A stretch of 64,000 nucleotides of DNA from positions 1,366,001 through 1,430,000 of the forward strand of contig JAQFVV010006311.1 of the NCBI GenBank assembly GCA_028023455.1. Direction: 5' to 3'. The position numbers and the translations under genes are program-made. Every line of letters begins with the position of its first letter. The first letter of the stretch is position 1. Below, piece after piece: positions 13,343 to 24,411 of the stretch. This stretch comes from Epiperipatus broadwayi. Its lineage: Eukaryota; Onychophora; Udeonychophora; Euonychophora; Peripatidae. The notes under the pieces were generated by a model. It was given only the letters and a program-made list of their open reading frames with translations, was not told the DNA's origin and did not search any database.

Positions 13343-14460
13343 ATTGCTTCTTATAATTCAGACAAGTTATCAGCTGAAATATTAAGCTAAAAGTAGTTTC
13401 TACTTTTGACTTATCATGGTTTCAGTTTGCATTACCATTTTTAATTGGTTACTGCTTGGTTATGCTGTAGCTGGAATTTTATCTGAATTGTTACTTGGAA
13501 GATTTCCCATTATATTTAAAAAATCATACCTACAAGTTCATGAAAATTTTTTGATTAACATTATAAATAGTATGTATACATCTAGAAAAAAAAAATTGAA
13601 AATAGATAAATATTCATACAATTTTACCACTAATAAAAAAAATCCAAATAAAATAATGCTATTAGATGCCAGCATATTATATCAAATTATATATAATAAT
13701 TTAAATTCTAAACGATTATTTTTAACCTCTTTTGCATCTTAGACACCAATGGAATTCGTTGATCATATCTTTTCTTCACATAATTATCTTTGTTATTATG
13801 TGAGAGTGGCTTTTTTAAAAAAATAAGAGGTTCTATTTAGTAATCAAATCTATAACGCTTAAAACATTTTGCAGAATGTATTCAGAAGCATAAATATTTT
13901 GTAGTGATATTTGGAAAAATTTAAAGTAGCTTAGGATGTGCACAAACCTGAAAAGTAGTGCCATCTCCAAACATTTCACAACACATAACTAAAGGATTAG
14001 AGAATGTGATAAGATGTTAGTTAGGGAGGATAGAGAGAAGAAAATAAGGTTGTATATTCCAGGAACTGGTATTTTAGATAGTTAAGGTGTTAGGAAAAAC
14101 AAAAAAAATAATGTAGTGTTGATGAGGACAAATGAAATTGTAAATAAGAGTACTAAAGAAATAATAAGTATGTTTTGAGAATATGATTATGAGGTTGAAA
14201 GTAAGGTAAAACTGGTGAGATTATTAGCAAGGATTTCATAACATGATAAAATTAAATAAGATTTGTGAAGATAATTTGAGGTTAAAATTTTTGAGGAAAA
14301 ATAGTGGAGTTAATTTTTTATATATATGGTATATTCTCATAGGAATTGAGGTTTATTTAAATGGGATAAATTGCATTTATTAGAAATGAAGTAAAATTTT
14401 ATGTGAATTAATTTGTAATAAAATTTACTATTCTTTAAACTAAAGAAAAATAAATGGAAC
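13343..14460. other. AT-rich stretch, no confident feature
   Basis: A 108-codon open frame (13416-13742) has no recognisable domain and the composition of its surroundings. About 13990-14290 is purine-biased with several short open pieces and could be an eroded LINE segment, but I cannot align it to anything in the window. Confidence 0.45.
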
Positions 14461-14470
14461 ATATATATAT

Positions 14471-14490
14471 CATCATCATCATCATCATTA
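14471..14490 (-). repeat. LINE 3' microsatellite tail
   Basis: A run of CAT triplets on the plus strand, so (ATG)n at the 3' end of the minus-strand RTE element. The fragment at 28490-28512 ends in similar GAT-rich sequence. A simple-repeat 3' end in place of poly-A is characteristic of RTE-like elements. Confidence 0.75.
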
Positions 14491-17478
14491 TCAACCATTA
14501 TCAATCCACTGCAGGATGAAGGTCTCTCCAAGTTTAATCCATCTTCTCCGATCTTTAGCTTCTCTTCTCCACATCACCCCTACACATTTTCTTATTTCAT
14601 CCATCCATCTTACATGTGGTCTCCTTCTGGGTCTTTTACAATCTCTTGGAATCCAGTTTAAAATTTCAATTGTCCATCTATTATCATCTCTTCTAGCAAT
14701 ATGTCCAGCCCAACTCCACTTCAATCTTTTAATTTTTTCAATGAGGTCAGTAACACCTGTTTGTTCTCTTACCCATACATTGCATTTTCGATCTCTTCTT
14801 GTTACTCCCAACATACATCTCTCCATACTTCTTTGAGTGGTCTGAAGTCTCTGTATTGATCTTCTATTAAGTGTCCAAGTCTCAGATCCATAAGTAAGAA
14901 CTGGTAAAACACATTTGTTAAAAACCTTTCTTTTCAAACACATAGGCATATTTCCTTTTAATATCAAGTTATTTCTACCAAAAGCACTCCAACCAAGTTT
15001 AATTCTATGATTAATTTCCTCTATTATGTTTCCATCTGTATTAATAATCTGACCAAGGTATTTGTAACTCTTAACTTCTTCTAATTCATCATAATCAATC
15101 TTTATTTTCATATTTTGAGCAAATCGATTAAACATTACTTTAGTCTTTTTAACATTTATCTTTAGTCCTACTTTCCTACTTTCATCTGATAACTCCTGCA
15201 ACATTTCCTGCAGCTCGGAAGCATTATTTGCAAAAACAACTACATCATCTGTGAAATCTAAATGACTTAAATAATCTCCATTTACTTTCACTCCTTTAGT
15301 TTCCCATTTTAATCCACAAAATACTTCTTGCAGCACTGCTGTAAAAAGTTTTGGAGATATGGAGTCACCTTGTCTTACACCTTTCTCAATGTTGTCTTTC
15401 CCAGTATCATTATGTAATCTAATTGTTGCTGTTGCATTTTTATAAATATTCTTTAAAATATGACAATATCCTGGATCTATACCTTGATGATCCAATGCTT
15501 TAATCACTGAAGAAATGTTTATAGAATCAAATGCCTTTTCATAATCTACAAATCCAAAACATAATGACAACTCATATTCATTTGTCCTTTCTATAACTTC
15601 TCTCAATACTTGAATATGATCTACTGTACTAAAACCACTTTTAAATCCAGCTTGTTCTCTTAGTTGGTGAAAATCCAAGGTTCTCTGTAGACGAGTTGTA
15701 ATTATCTTGGTAAAAATTTTATATAAAACTGATAAAAGGCTGATAGGTCTGTAATTTCTAATATCTTCTTTATCACCTTTTTTAAATATTAATATTATTA
15801 CTGCATTCTTCCAATCATCTGGTACATCTTTATCATTTAGACATTTGGTATATAACTTTGCTAATATTTTTTCTGTTTCTTCACCTGCTTCTTTTAATAT
15901 ATCAATTATAATTCCATCATTACCTGGAGCCTTTCCTTTTTTCATACATTTAATTGCATTTCTCACTTCTTCATTTAAAATTCTGAGCAATTCGGAAGAT
16001 GTAATAGATATAGGAGGTACTTGTTCTTTATTACTATATAATTCTTGATAAAAATCTTCTACCAATTTCATAATGTCATCCCTCTTTTTAGTAATAATTC
16101 CATCTTTTTTCCTTATTGCAGATATAAATTTCCTACCAATAACAAAATGTTGTTTTACATTCTTAAGACTTTTATTTTCTTCTACAGCTTTTCTTGCTAG
16201 TTCACAGTTATACTTTCTTATATCATTTTCAACTCTTTTCCGCACCATTTTACAAAATTCGAGATATTCAATTCTTTTTAATGCATCATTCTTGCATATC
16301 TTCATATTCCTTCTTTTCTTCATAAGTTCTCTAGTCTCAGTAGAAATTTTATTAGTCAATTGCTGCTTTTTTCTACCAGCTATCTTTGTTGCAGTTTTTA
16401 AAAGTGTATCAGTTATTTTCATATTAATTTCATTCAAATCTGAATCATGTTCAAAATCTACTAATACTTGAAACCAATTTGTAACTTCTAATTTAAATTC
16501 ATTAGAATGTTTCTGAAGATTAGGAATATCAACTGTAAATATACTTTTTCTTAATAATTTTTGTCTCTCTAGTTTTACATTAACATGTATCTTACCCCTT
16601 ACTAATCGATGATCACTTCCTGTGTTAAATTTATTAAGAACATTACAATCTTGAAATATGTATTTCCTGTTAGTCAAAATATAATCCAATTCTGCTGTAC
16701 CTTCATTTGGATGCTTCCATGTCCATTTCCTTCTAACATTTTTCTCAAAAAAAGAATTCATAATATAAAGTTTTTCCTTCTCTGCAAACTCCACAAGTCT
16801 ATGTCCTCTCTCATTTCTATTACCATAACCAAAATTACCTACAACACTTTCATCTTTCATTTGTTTACCAATTCTAGCATTAAAATCTCCCATAACAATT
16901 TTAAAATGTTGTTTACTCTGTTCAAAAGCCTTTTGTACATCCATATAAAAATCTTCTACTACTTCATCACTGTGAGAACTTGTTGGGGCATAAACCTGAA
17001 TTATCTGCATTTGATATCTGCTATTAAGTTGTATAACTAATCTTGCCACTCTGTCTGATACACCATCAATCTCCACAATATTGTTCTTCCACTTTTTATT
17101 TATAATGAATCCTACTCCACTTGTATTTCCAATATTTGTGCCTTTATAATAGAGCATATGTCCACTTTTTAAATCAATTGTCTCTTCACCTTTTCTTCTA
17201 ACTTCACAAAGTCCAATAATATCCCATTTAATATAAGAGAGTTCTTCTTCTAATTCTTGCAATCTTCCTTCACTTGAAAGTGATCTGCAGTTGTAAGTAC
17301 CTAAATAAAAAGTCATCATCAAATGGCAGCCTGGGTCCGCCTCCAGGATATTCTTAGCACCCTCCGCCTTCGGCCACCAACCGCTGCCTTGGTTGGTGAC
17401 TTTACAGCCTCCTGGGATTAAGGGCCATGCTTTATTTTTGTCTGTCATAATTGTATAATTGGGAAAAATCTTTATCAT
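14491..17478 (-). CDS. RTE-type endonuclease/reverse transcriptase polyprotein (995 aa)
   Basis: A single uninterrupted ORF of 995 codons starting with ATG at 17478. Residues about 55-300 form an APE-type endonuclease: 'YNCRSLSSEG' near 62, the catalytic-type Glu in 'LCEVRR' near 92, 'GDFNAR' at about 197-202 and 'SDHRLV' at about 288-293. Residues about 505-790 form the reverse transcriptase: 'GKAPGNDGI' near 516, 'NYRPIS' near 575, 'DYEKAFDS' near 645 and 'GVRQGD' near 700. The active-site box reads FTDD (about 742-745) instead of the usual FADD. The C-terminus (about 840-995) has 'LTYGSETWTL' and a basic tail typical of RTE proteins. The product would nick target DNA and copy its own RNA there. 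The first 53 residues before 'MMTFYLGTYN' match no domain I know, so Met-54 or Met-55 is an alternative start. Antisense frames inside this gene are shadows. Confidence 0.9.
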   Translation of the reverse strand: MIKIFPNYTIMTDKNKAWPLIPGGCKVTNQGSGWWPKAEGAKNILEADPGCHLMMTFYLGTYNCRSLSSEGRLQELEEELSYIKWDIIGLCEVRRKGEETIDLKSGHMLYYKGTNIGNTSGVGFIINKKWKNNIVEIDGVSDRVARLVIQLNSRYQMQIIQVYAPTSSHSDEVVEDFYMDVQKAFEQSKQHFKIVMGDFNARIGKQMKDESVVGNFGYGNRNERGHRLVEFAEKEKLYIMNSFFEKNVRRKWTWKHPNEGTAELDYILTNRKYIFQDCNVLNKFNTGSDHRLVRGKIHVNVKLERQKLLRKSIFTVDIPNLQKHSNEFKLEVTNWFQVLVDFEHDSDLNEINMKITDTLLKTATKIAGRKKQQLTNKISTETRELMKKRRNMKICKNDALKRIEYLEFCKMVRKRVENDIRKYNCELARKAVEENKSLKNVKQHFVIGRKFISAIRKKDGIITKKRDDIMKLVEDFYQELYSNKEQVPPISITSSELLRILNEEVRNAIKCMKKGKAPGNDGIIIDILKEAGEETEKILAKLYTKCLNDKDVPDDWKNAVIILIFKKGDKEDIRNYRPISLLSVLYKIFTKIITTRLQRTLDFHQLREQAGFKSGFSTVDHIQVLREVIERTNEYELSLCFGFVDYEKAFDSINISSVIKALDHQGIDPGYCHILKNIYKNATATIRLHNDTGKDNIEKGVRQGDSISPKLFTAVLQEVFCGLKWETKGVKVNGDYLSHLDFTDDVVVFANNASELQEMLQELSDESRKVGLKINVKKTKVMFNRFAQNMKIKIDYDELEEVKSYKYLGQIINTDGNIIEEINHRIKLGWSAFGRNNLILKGNMPMCLKRKVFNKCVLPVLTYGSETWTLNRRSIQRLQTTQRSMERCMLGVTRRDRKCNVWVREQTGVTDLIEKIKRLKWSWAGHIARRDDNRWTIEILNWIPRDCKRPRRRPHVRWMDEIRKCVGVMWRREAKDRRRWIKLGETFILQWIDNG

Positions 17479-17770
17479 TTACACAAACATTCATTCTGCC
17501 TTATCAGGCACTGAGAAGAAAGACCATGGTGTTTCTTGATCTTAAACTCAGAGGTAAAAAGCCAATAAACTCACCATGCTGGCTAATGCATGTTGGTGAG
17601 CAGCCCATCCATGTTCGTATACTATATGAATAAACATATAGTAATAACAGCTGCAACGACAAGAACATATGGAGTGGACATTAGGAATTTGCCCTGCTCG
17701 GTTCCTTTAAGGCCTCCAAGAGGAATCAAAGGGTCTCCTTTCAGTTAATAGCAAACTCCTTTCTGCAGCC
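17479..17770 (-). promoter_or_regulatory. Putative 5' UTR/leader of the RTE LINE
   Basis: The sequence upstream of the ORF is visibly richer in G and C than its surroundings and lies between the ORF and the flanking (AT)n. Non-LTR elements usually carry an internal promoter in this position. No specific promoter motif is recognised, so the regulatory role is inferred from position alone. Confidence 0.45.
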
Positions 17771-18044
17771 ATATATATATATACAACGAAGCAGCAAACT
17801 GTGCTATATTTTGTTCCAAGACCCTCTCTCATTCAACATATATAGATATAATAGCTCACATTTTGTTGATAAACATTGAATACAATAGAATACTTATTGT
17901 TTATTGAACTGCAAGTGTACATTGCTTTTCAACACATGCATATAGGATGCTTTTTGTATGTTTAGTAGCAATATACATCAAGATTATAATACAAACAAAA
18001 TTTTAAAAATAATAATAATATATCACATGATCACTATTTCCCAT

Positions 18045-18305
18045 GCTTGCTCATAACTGTTGTTAAAATAGGCAAAACTCTCTCCATATAGTAGTGCCAC
18101 TCAAGCAAGACAGAGATTAATCAATGGATGCCAGAAGGCTTGTGCATAAAATCCCTATCTAGTGCCTACTCATCCAATATCCTCAAACTAGTTTCTATTT
18201 TGTGGCCTTCATCTTTGAGGAGCCTTGGATCTGAAAGCATTGATTAATCTGTCTTGCTTTGAATGGCACTACTGTATGGAGAGAGTTTTGCCTATTTTAA
18301 TAATA
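18045..18305. mobile_element. Hairpin MITE-like element, family A (compact copy)
   Basis: Terminal inverted repeats of about 58 bases. The left begins near 18063 ('aaaataggcaaaactctc') and the right ends near 18300 ('gagttttgcctatttt'). The arms include the family A 'agtagtgccac' block and 'gattaatcaatg'. The interior (about 180 bases) contains 'tgtgcataaaatcc' and 'ggatctgaaagcattg', both shared with the copies at 5806 and 32085. This is the cleanest copy for defining the termini. No ORF. The sequence just upstream (about 18023-18062) also matches that upstream of the 2478 copy. Confidence 0.75.
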
Positions 18306-20404
18306 ATATAGTCATTAATAATAAATTGAGAGACCAGTTTTATATGTTTTACTCAGTGCATTCACTGAAGCAATGAAATTATGAAAGAAAAACTAATTAC
18401 TATATTTTTCTTTTTAAAATAAACACTCTCTAGTCAATATTCTTTTTCAATAACTTTTTTTCTTATAGAAACATAATGATCTTGTTATCAAGAAATTTGG
18501 ATGTCTCTAATTATTTTGACATTTTAAAACAAACTTTTAGTCTGTTCTAGAATTTTGCAAAGTCCTTTTAATATTATGCTCAGAAAATATATTATAATGC
18601 AAACATATCAAATTTAGAAAGAATAATAAAGGAAGAATGAAATTATGTCCTTTCAACATAAACTGAAGACATTTTATGGATATACATCATCACATATGGT
18701 ACTCAGAGAAGGTAAAATGGCTGCTGAATATCATAAAATTGTCTAATTTTAATCCTTTTTTTGTTTTTTTTATTTACATATGTATTTGTTTATTTACATT
18801 TTGCTTTTGATAGTATATAATTGAAGTCATATACTTAGATACAGTGTAATTCATGGTTTCATTATATATGGGTAAGACTGAAGATATAATATTGGAGGAA
18901 TAAAAGATTTATTTTTAAAAGCATGATGTTAAAGAAGATAGGGATAAATTCTGTTGAAAGTGGGAGAAGTTTAGTTTAAAGGTAATGGGAGTTACAGAGG
19001 TAGAGATTTTATAATTTTTTTATTTAAGATTTTTATAGCAGAATTAGAGAGCATGAAAATAGATTCATGGAATTAATGAAACAGCTTTTATTAAAATGAC
19101 ATAAAAAAGAATCAGGATTATAATAGAATAAAAAGGAAATGTTTAACCTGGCTAATATGATTACTTCTGACTTCACTTAAGAAAAAATTAATTTCAAATT
19201 ATTTCTGTCCCACAGATTTCTCATGAGTGTGTGTTTCATTTCAAAAACAGATGTCAATTGTGATTTTTTTTTACACAACTTCTACATTTTAGTTTTAAGT
19301 TTTCTCAAAAGATGAAATTAAAATCAGACATAAACATTGCATCTTGGAGTAAAACTAGTTTTATAAGACTAATTAATAATGAAGCTAAATAAATAGTTTT
19401 TGCTTTTTATTTCAAAGTGATAAAATAATTATATATTTTAAATAAGCAGTATTTTGTATTATTCAATACAAGGAGAATATAAAATAGATAGTACCTATGT
19501 TTCATTAAATATTCATTTAAATAAATTCCTAAACTAGTGTTATTTTGATGAAGGAATTAGCATTAGAATAAGAAAGTTTTGTATTGTTAATGGTATTCTT
19601 ATACTTGTCAATAATGAGAATTAGTTTAACAAAATATTAATTAGAATTAATGAAATTTGTAGAAAATTTATAAAAAAAATAAATGTATAGTTTAAAAGTG
19701 ATCAGGTAGTGATAAAAGATCAAGAATGATAGTTGGGCAAGAAATAATAATACAAGTTAGTTTTTTTAAATGTTGAGAATTGTTTATTCTTCAAATCCTA
19801 CTTTCTTTAAAATATTCAACAAACTAATTACCAACTGGATAATGTGTTTTAAAAAATGAATATTATCATATGATATTATGTATAGTGATTTTTGTCATCT
19901 TTCCGTTAAATTGTGTGATCAAGATAATGGGTTCATTGCTTAATGATTTAAAAGCAAATGCCCAAACAAATAAAAGATTTAATTTACTTCAGCATGCAAT
20001 AATTCTGATATGAAAACACTAAATGTAATTGATTATATATTGCTTACAATTTATGTTTAGAATGTACTAAATGATATTTTAATATATATCCAGTTTTATA
20101 ATTTATTACATTAAAGAGCTATAAGTTATAATACTATGAATTAGAACATTTAAATGCCGATAGACATTCCAAATAGTAATAAATTCTGAATTGCAAACTA
20201 CGATTTTAAGGAAATTATTTTCAATTTTATCAAGTCTTTAAACATTACTAATCTCACTACATATATAGATTGATAAATAATGAAATCAACAGACATTTTT
20301 TATTTTTTATTCTCAAAGATCATATGATCAAAGCAGTTTATGCCAATGTGATTGAAGGGCATGTAACTGGAGGTCTGGCCGATATTATATATATAAAGAC
20401 AATA
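18306..20404. other. AT-rich stretch, no confident feature
   Basis: About 2.1 kb without a recognisable gene. 18880-19080 is purine-biased like LINE-B sequence but could not be aligned with it by eye. Confidence 0.5.
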
Positions 20405-21262
20405 TTAATGACTAACACTGGGTAAAGTTTAGCATGTTATATTTAAAAAAAATCATGCAAGTTTTTATACAAGAAATGCAAAAAGTAAAATAAAAATGTT
20501 CAGTAAATTGCAATTTATGGATAATAATAGAATAGCCAAAGTAGTATTTAATTGGATTATGAGTAAAGGATAGATAACAAAATAGATGAGAAAGGTAGTA
20601 CATTATGCAGAAGATTTGGATAAAGACTTTAAAGGCAGTGTGATTGTGTTAGGAGAATTGTTGAGTGTTATAGTGGCAAGGAATGGGATAAAAGAATAGC
20701 TGCATTAATAAAAAAATAGGAAGTTGGAGAGATGGAACACTAGTATGGAGAATAAAAAAAGTTTAAATAAATATATATATATATAGAAGTAAATAGAATA
20801 TTAGGAGCAAGTTAATTTATGATAATAGCAAGAAAAGTAGTTTAATGTTTAAGGCTCAAACAGTATCATTAGCAACAAAAGAATATACACACAAATGGAG
20901 AAATGTGGTGATTTATTTTGCAAGTTATGTAAGGATGGGATCAAATGTAAATGCTTACAAGCAGAAAGGATGCAAATAATGAAGTTGTGGGGAAATAAAT
21001 ATAAACAAAGTGATTATACAGAAAGCAGGTTCTTGGTCTTAATGCTGGATTTGGAAAAAGATAAGGGGGATTTATATATAAAAGTCATAGAGTGGACAAA
21101 AATAATGTTATGGAATTGGGATGGAGCAGGATAGAGTAGAAAATGGAAAAACTTAGGGTAGAGAATGGAATGGGAAGGTGGATAACAGGTCACTCTGGGC
21201 ATAGTGGCTGAGAGATTCCTGACACTATAAAAGGAGAAGCTATAGTGCATCGCATCACATAC
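20405..21262 (+). mobile_element. LINE-B fragment, internally deleted
   Basis: Begins at the same internal point as the 11042 fragment ('taacactggg'), then jumps to the equivalent of about 33285 ('caagtttttatac') and continues to the shared 'catcgcatcacat' 3' end. One open piece (20895-21134) retains a C-terminal Cys/His segment beginning 'DLFCKLCKDG'. Stops and the internal deletion make it non-functional. Confidence 0.75.
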
Positions 21263-21290
21263 TGCTAATGTAAATGTAATTTTGTAATAA

Positions 21291-21694
21291 AAACTTTCAA
21301 TATAAATGTTATAAATTTAAGAGAAATTATAATTTATATTTAAATTGTATTATAATAAGTGATACAAAAAAGATCAAAATCCTCAAAAGGTACATTTAAA
21401 AAAAAATAGAAAGTGAGTGAAGATTGGGAAAAAAAGCACACAAAATCTTTATAAAATATTAAATAACTTTCAGCATTAGATCCTAATACTTGAAACTTTC
21501 AATATAAATGTTATAAATTTAATAGAAATTATACTTTATATTTAAATTGTATTATAATAAGTGATACAAAAAAGATCAAAATCCTCAAAAGGTACATTTA
21601 AAAAAAAATAGAAAGTGAGTGAAGATTGGGAAAAAAAGCACACAAAATCTTTATAAAATATTAAATAACTTTCAGCATTAGATCCTAATACTTG
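21291..21694. repeat. 202-bp tandem duplication
   Basis: 21291-21492 is repeated as 21493-21694 with, by eye, only two substitutions (near 21320 and 21333). The unit runs from 'aaactttcaatataaatg' to 'gatcctaatacttg'. It has no coding frame. The very low divergence marks it as recent, or possibly as an assembly duplication. Confidence 0.9.
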
Positions 21695-23285
21695 AAATAT
21701 TTTAACATATTTTTACTCATCCCCAAATAAATATCAGAAGATATTTCTTAATGCAAAAACCAAATTTACTAATAATCCAAGGCAAATTCTCTTTTCTGAA
21801 CATTGAAACAAAAAAATTCTTCAAATAACTGAAAAATCAGGGTATTAAGAAATGGGTGTTTTATGAAGCCTGAAACAAATTTAATAATTTTTACTACAGA
21901 AATATTATTCATTATCTCAAACAAATTTTTTTTTCAATGTCCAACAGTAGGGTTACCCAAATTTAATCTTCCTATGTGTTACTGAAATCTCAGCACCAGA
22001 TTCAGTCTATCTGAATGTAAAAGATATTCAACTTTATTTATGATAACTGTGCTTATATGCTTCCATAATAAAATTTAATATTCTAATTTATGTAGTTGTG
22101 GTCAGACATAAATCATAAATCAAGTAATTAATGACTGTCTAATTTATTCATACAATCGGCGAATTAGAATCAATTTTCTAGTAGGAGACTCTCCAGATTT
22201 CTTTATAATGTTGATAAAAAGTTAAATGTCTTAAAAATTATACATTAAGTAAAACAATAATATCAATAGAAGTATTGTGTGACCTTTATTCTATAAAGTG
22301 AGATATTAAAATCACCTTCTGAATTGTAAACTATGATAATACAAATATTATAATACTTTTGTATCATATAGTTCTCAAAAGGGTTTTATTGTTAAAAAAT
22401 GAATTGAAAAGTTTTCTAATTGATAAAAACCATAAATTAGCATCCCAGTTTTGTGATCAAAAGTGATTGTTATTAATTTCTTATTTGACAAATTTTTTTG
22501 AAAAAATGAATGAATTGAATCTTGCTCCACAAGAGAAAAATATAAATATATTATGTCTAAATACATGATTACAAGCTTTCCAAAATAAACTATCTAATAA
22601 TCACATAGTTTTAAAAATTGTAGATGAAAATGTTCCTGTCTCTTCTTGAATTTATTGAAGAAAATAATACTTTATATCTGAAGATAATTGAATGTAATGG
22701 AAATATCATAATTAATCACCTTGAGAATTGTATTATTTTCTTCAAAAAGTATTTTCCCAATATAGATGAAAATAAAGAACATTGCTTCTTTATTAGAATT
22801 TCAACATCTACTATATAATCTTGGGAATAATTAATAGAAATAAGAGCAACATGTGAAACAGAATTTTGTAATTCTTCTATATCAGAATTTTGGATTTTAA
22901 AACATGAAGAATATTCTTCCATTTCTAATATTTTGATTTCTTTTACTTATTTATATGAAACTGCTTTTTCATCACTCTTGCTAATTAAGAATAAACACTT
23001 TGCCAGATATTGATAGCTCTGTAATAATATCTCATCACATCCATCTCATTAAACATTATTATTATTATTGAAAATGAACAAAAGTTATTATTAAATATTG
23101 TTAGTAAATTGTTTCACTTTTTTTCATATTTAAAAATGTAATGTATACCTAACAATAATAAAATGAAGCTACTGTGTTGTAAATGTAATAAACATATACT
23201 ATGATTTTGCTCAAATGTAAATATTTTATTATCCCCATTTTCATAACACACTATATATATACACACATATATATATATATACGTT
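21695..23285. other. AT-rich stretch, mostly featureless
   Basis: No gene recognised. About 21893-21912 repeats a short family C block ('ctacagaaatattattcatt'). A short (TA)n/(CA)n run precedes the fold-back at 23286. Confidence 0.5.
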
Positions 23286-23928
23286 AGGAGATTTAAACAC
23301 AGACTTTCAAGCTCCTTTCAATTATCCACTCTATCTCACATAACCGATACCATGACCACACATATGTGAAAAAGATAAATGAATGATCTCCAATATATAT
23401 TTTGTGCTGAACCAGCATTCATCAGTTGGTCTAGATCATTATCTCCCATATATATATACAATCAGTTGTTGATTTTTATTAATATTGCAAATCTTCAAAC
23501 TTTAATGGATAGGCTTCAATATACTCCACTCTCCAATTTTTTAACCATCCATACCATTGAAAATTTGAGGATGGTATACACAAATCCTTTGTTGATGCTG
23601 ATATTATTGTCATGCTCATGTTGATCGTAAGTCGCTCTGAGTTCTCATGTATAGGACCTTTTCCACTCAAATACACAGAAGAGGGATGGGCATGATACAG
23701 GCTGAAGCTGTAATATTTTTGAATACAAGCATAATTTATGTACTTGAGGTTTGAATGTAATATAGGGGATTTGAACATAGACTAATGAGTGACGGATCAG
23801 CACAAAATATGTATATTTGAGATTATTTATCTTCTTCAAATATGTATGGACATGTGTATCAGTTATATGAGATAGAGTGGATAGTTGAAGGAAGCTTGAA
23901 AATCTGTGTTCAAATCCTCCATATTACA
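23286..23928. mobile_element. Fold-back element, family C, with tRNA-like B-box ends
   Basis: The left arm (about 23286-23455) is the diverged reverse complement of about 23780-23928. The right arm read on the plus strand contains 'gatagagtggatagttg' and then 'tgttcaaatcc' (23907-23917), which resemble the A and B boxes of a tRNA-type pol III promoter. The family-typical 'catcagttggtctaga' block is at about 23429. No ORF of note. It may be two tRNA-derived repeats facing each other. Confidence 0.6.
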
Positions 23929-24065
23929 TTTAAACTCCAAGTATAGAAATCATACTTGTATTTAAAAAAATATTATATATTACTTTGTAAATACATTGTT
24001 AGTTGATGAGGGCTGGGAAATATATTACTGTTTTTCAGTGGGCCCTCATATCAAAAAGTTTGAGA

Positions 24066-24132
24066 AGTACTGGCTTGGAGCATCACTTTAAATTCAGTAC
24101 TTGAAAATCTAAAGGCTTCAGGTTTGATTCCC
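24066..24132 (+). repeat. tRNA-Ser-like fragment (SINE relic)
   Basis: 'agtacttgaaaatctaaagg' resembles a Ser anticodon arm (TGA). It is followed by 'ggtttgattcc' (24121-24131), a good B-box. The acceptor and D arms are not recognisable, so this is a decayed tRNA-derived repeat and not a gene. Confidence 0.35.
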
Positions 24133-24189
24133 TTAATAATATTAGACCTGAAGAATAGAGAAGATTATTAAAGACATTGCGTTATATAT

Positions 24190-24345
24190 TAACCTGTGTG
24201 ACATTTTAAAAAAATGGATGTATTTGAAAAGTTTAAATAAAATTTTAATTTTTCTAAACATATTTAGCAATTAATATTAGATAATCAATATATAATTAGA
24301 AATAAAATGCCATCATCACAGAGTTTTAGAGAAACATAATTATTA
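24190..24345. repeat. Partial copy of family E repeat
   Basis: It aligns with 29795-29930: 'tttttctaaacatattt', 'gcaattaatattagat' and 'catcatcacagagtttta' have close counterparts in the same order. Only one end is present. Confidence 0.5.
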
Positions 24346-24411
24346 ATTATGACTTTATAGAAATAATACTAATTGATTAAGTTATATTTTCTATATCAAA
24401 AAATCTACCTA

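Larger units (their letters stand above)
14471..17770 (-). mobile_element. Full-length RTE-type LINE
   Basis: About 3.3 kb, the usual length for the RTE clade. It has a GC-richer leader (17479-17770), one long ORF (14491-17478) and a 3' end of ATG/GAT repeats. Ten bases of (AT)n lie on each side (14461-14470 and 17771-17780), which fits insertion into an AT repeat with target duplication, although simple repeats make the exact duplication uncertain. A 5'-truncated relative lies at 27866-28512. The intact frame suggests a recent insertion compared with every other element in the window. Confidence 0.85.

Noticed and set aside
13416-13742. 108-codon plus-strand frame with a hydrophobic start
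   Set aside because: No recognisable domain, no splice or promoter context, and base composition like its surroundings. Treated as chance.
14516-17040. Several plus-strand open frames between 14516 and 17040
   Set aside because: They lie antisense to the RTE ORF, have no domain, and are shadows of its codon composition.
21291-21694. LTR pair or satellite array
   Set aside because: Only two adjacent units with no flanking duplication or internal region, so a simple tandem duplication.
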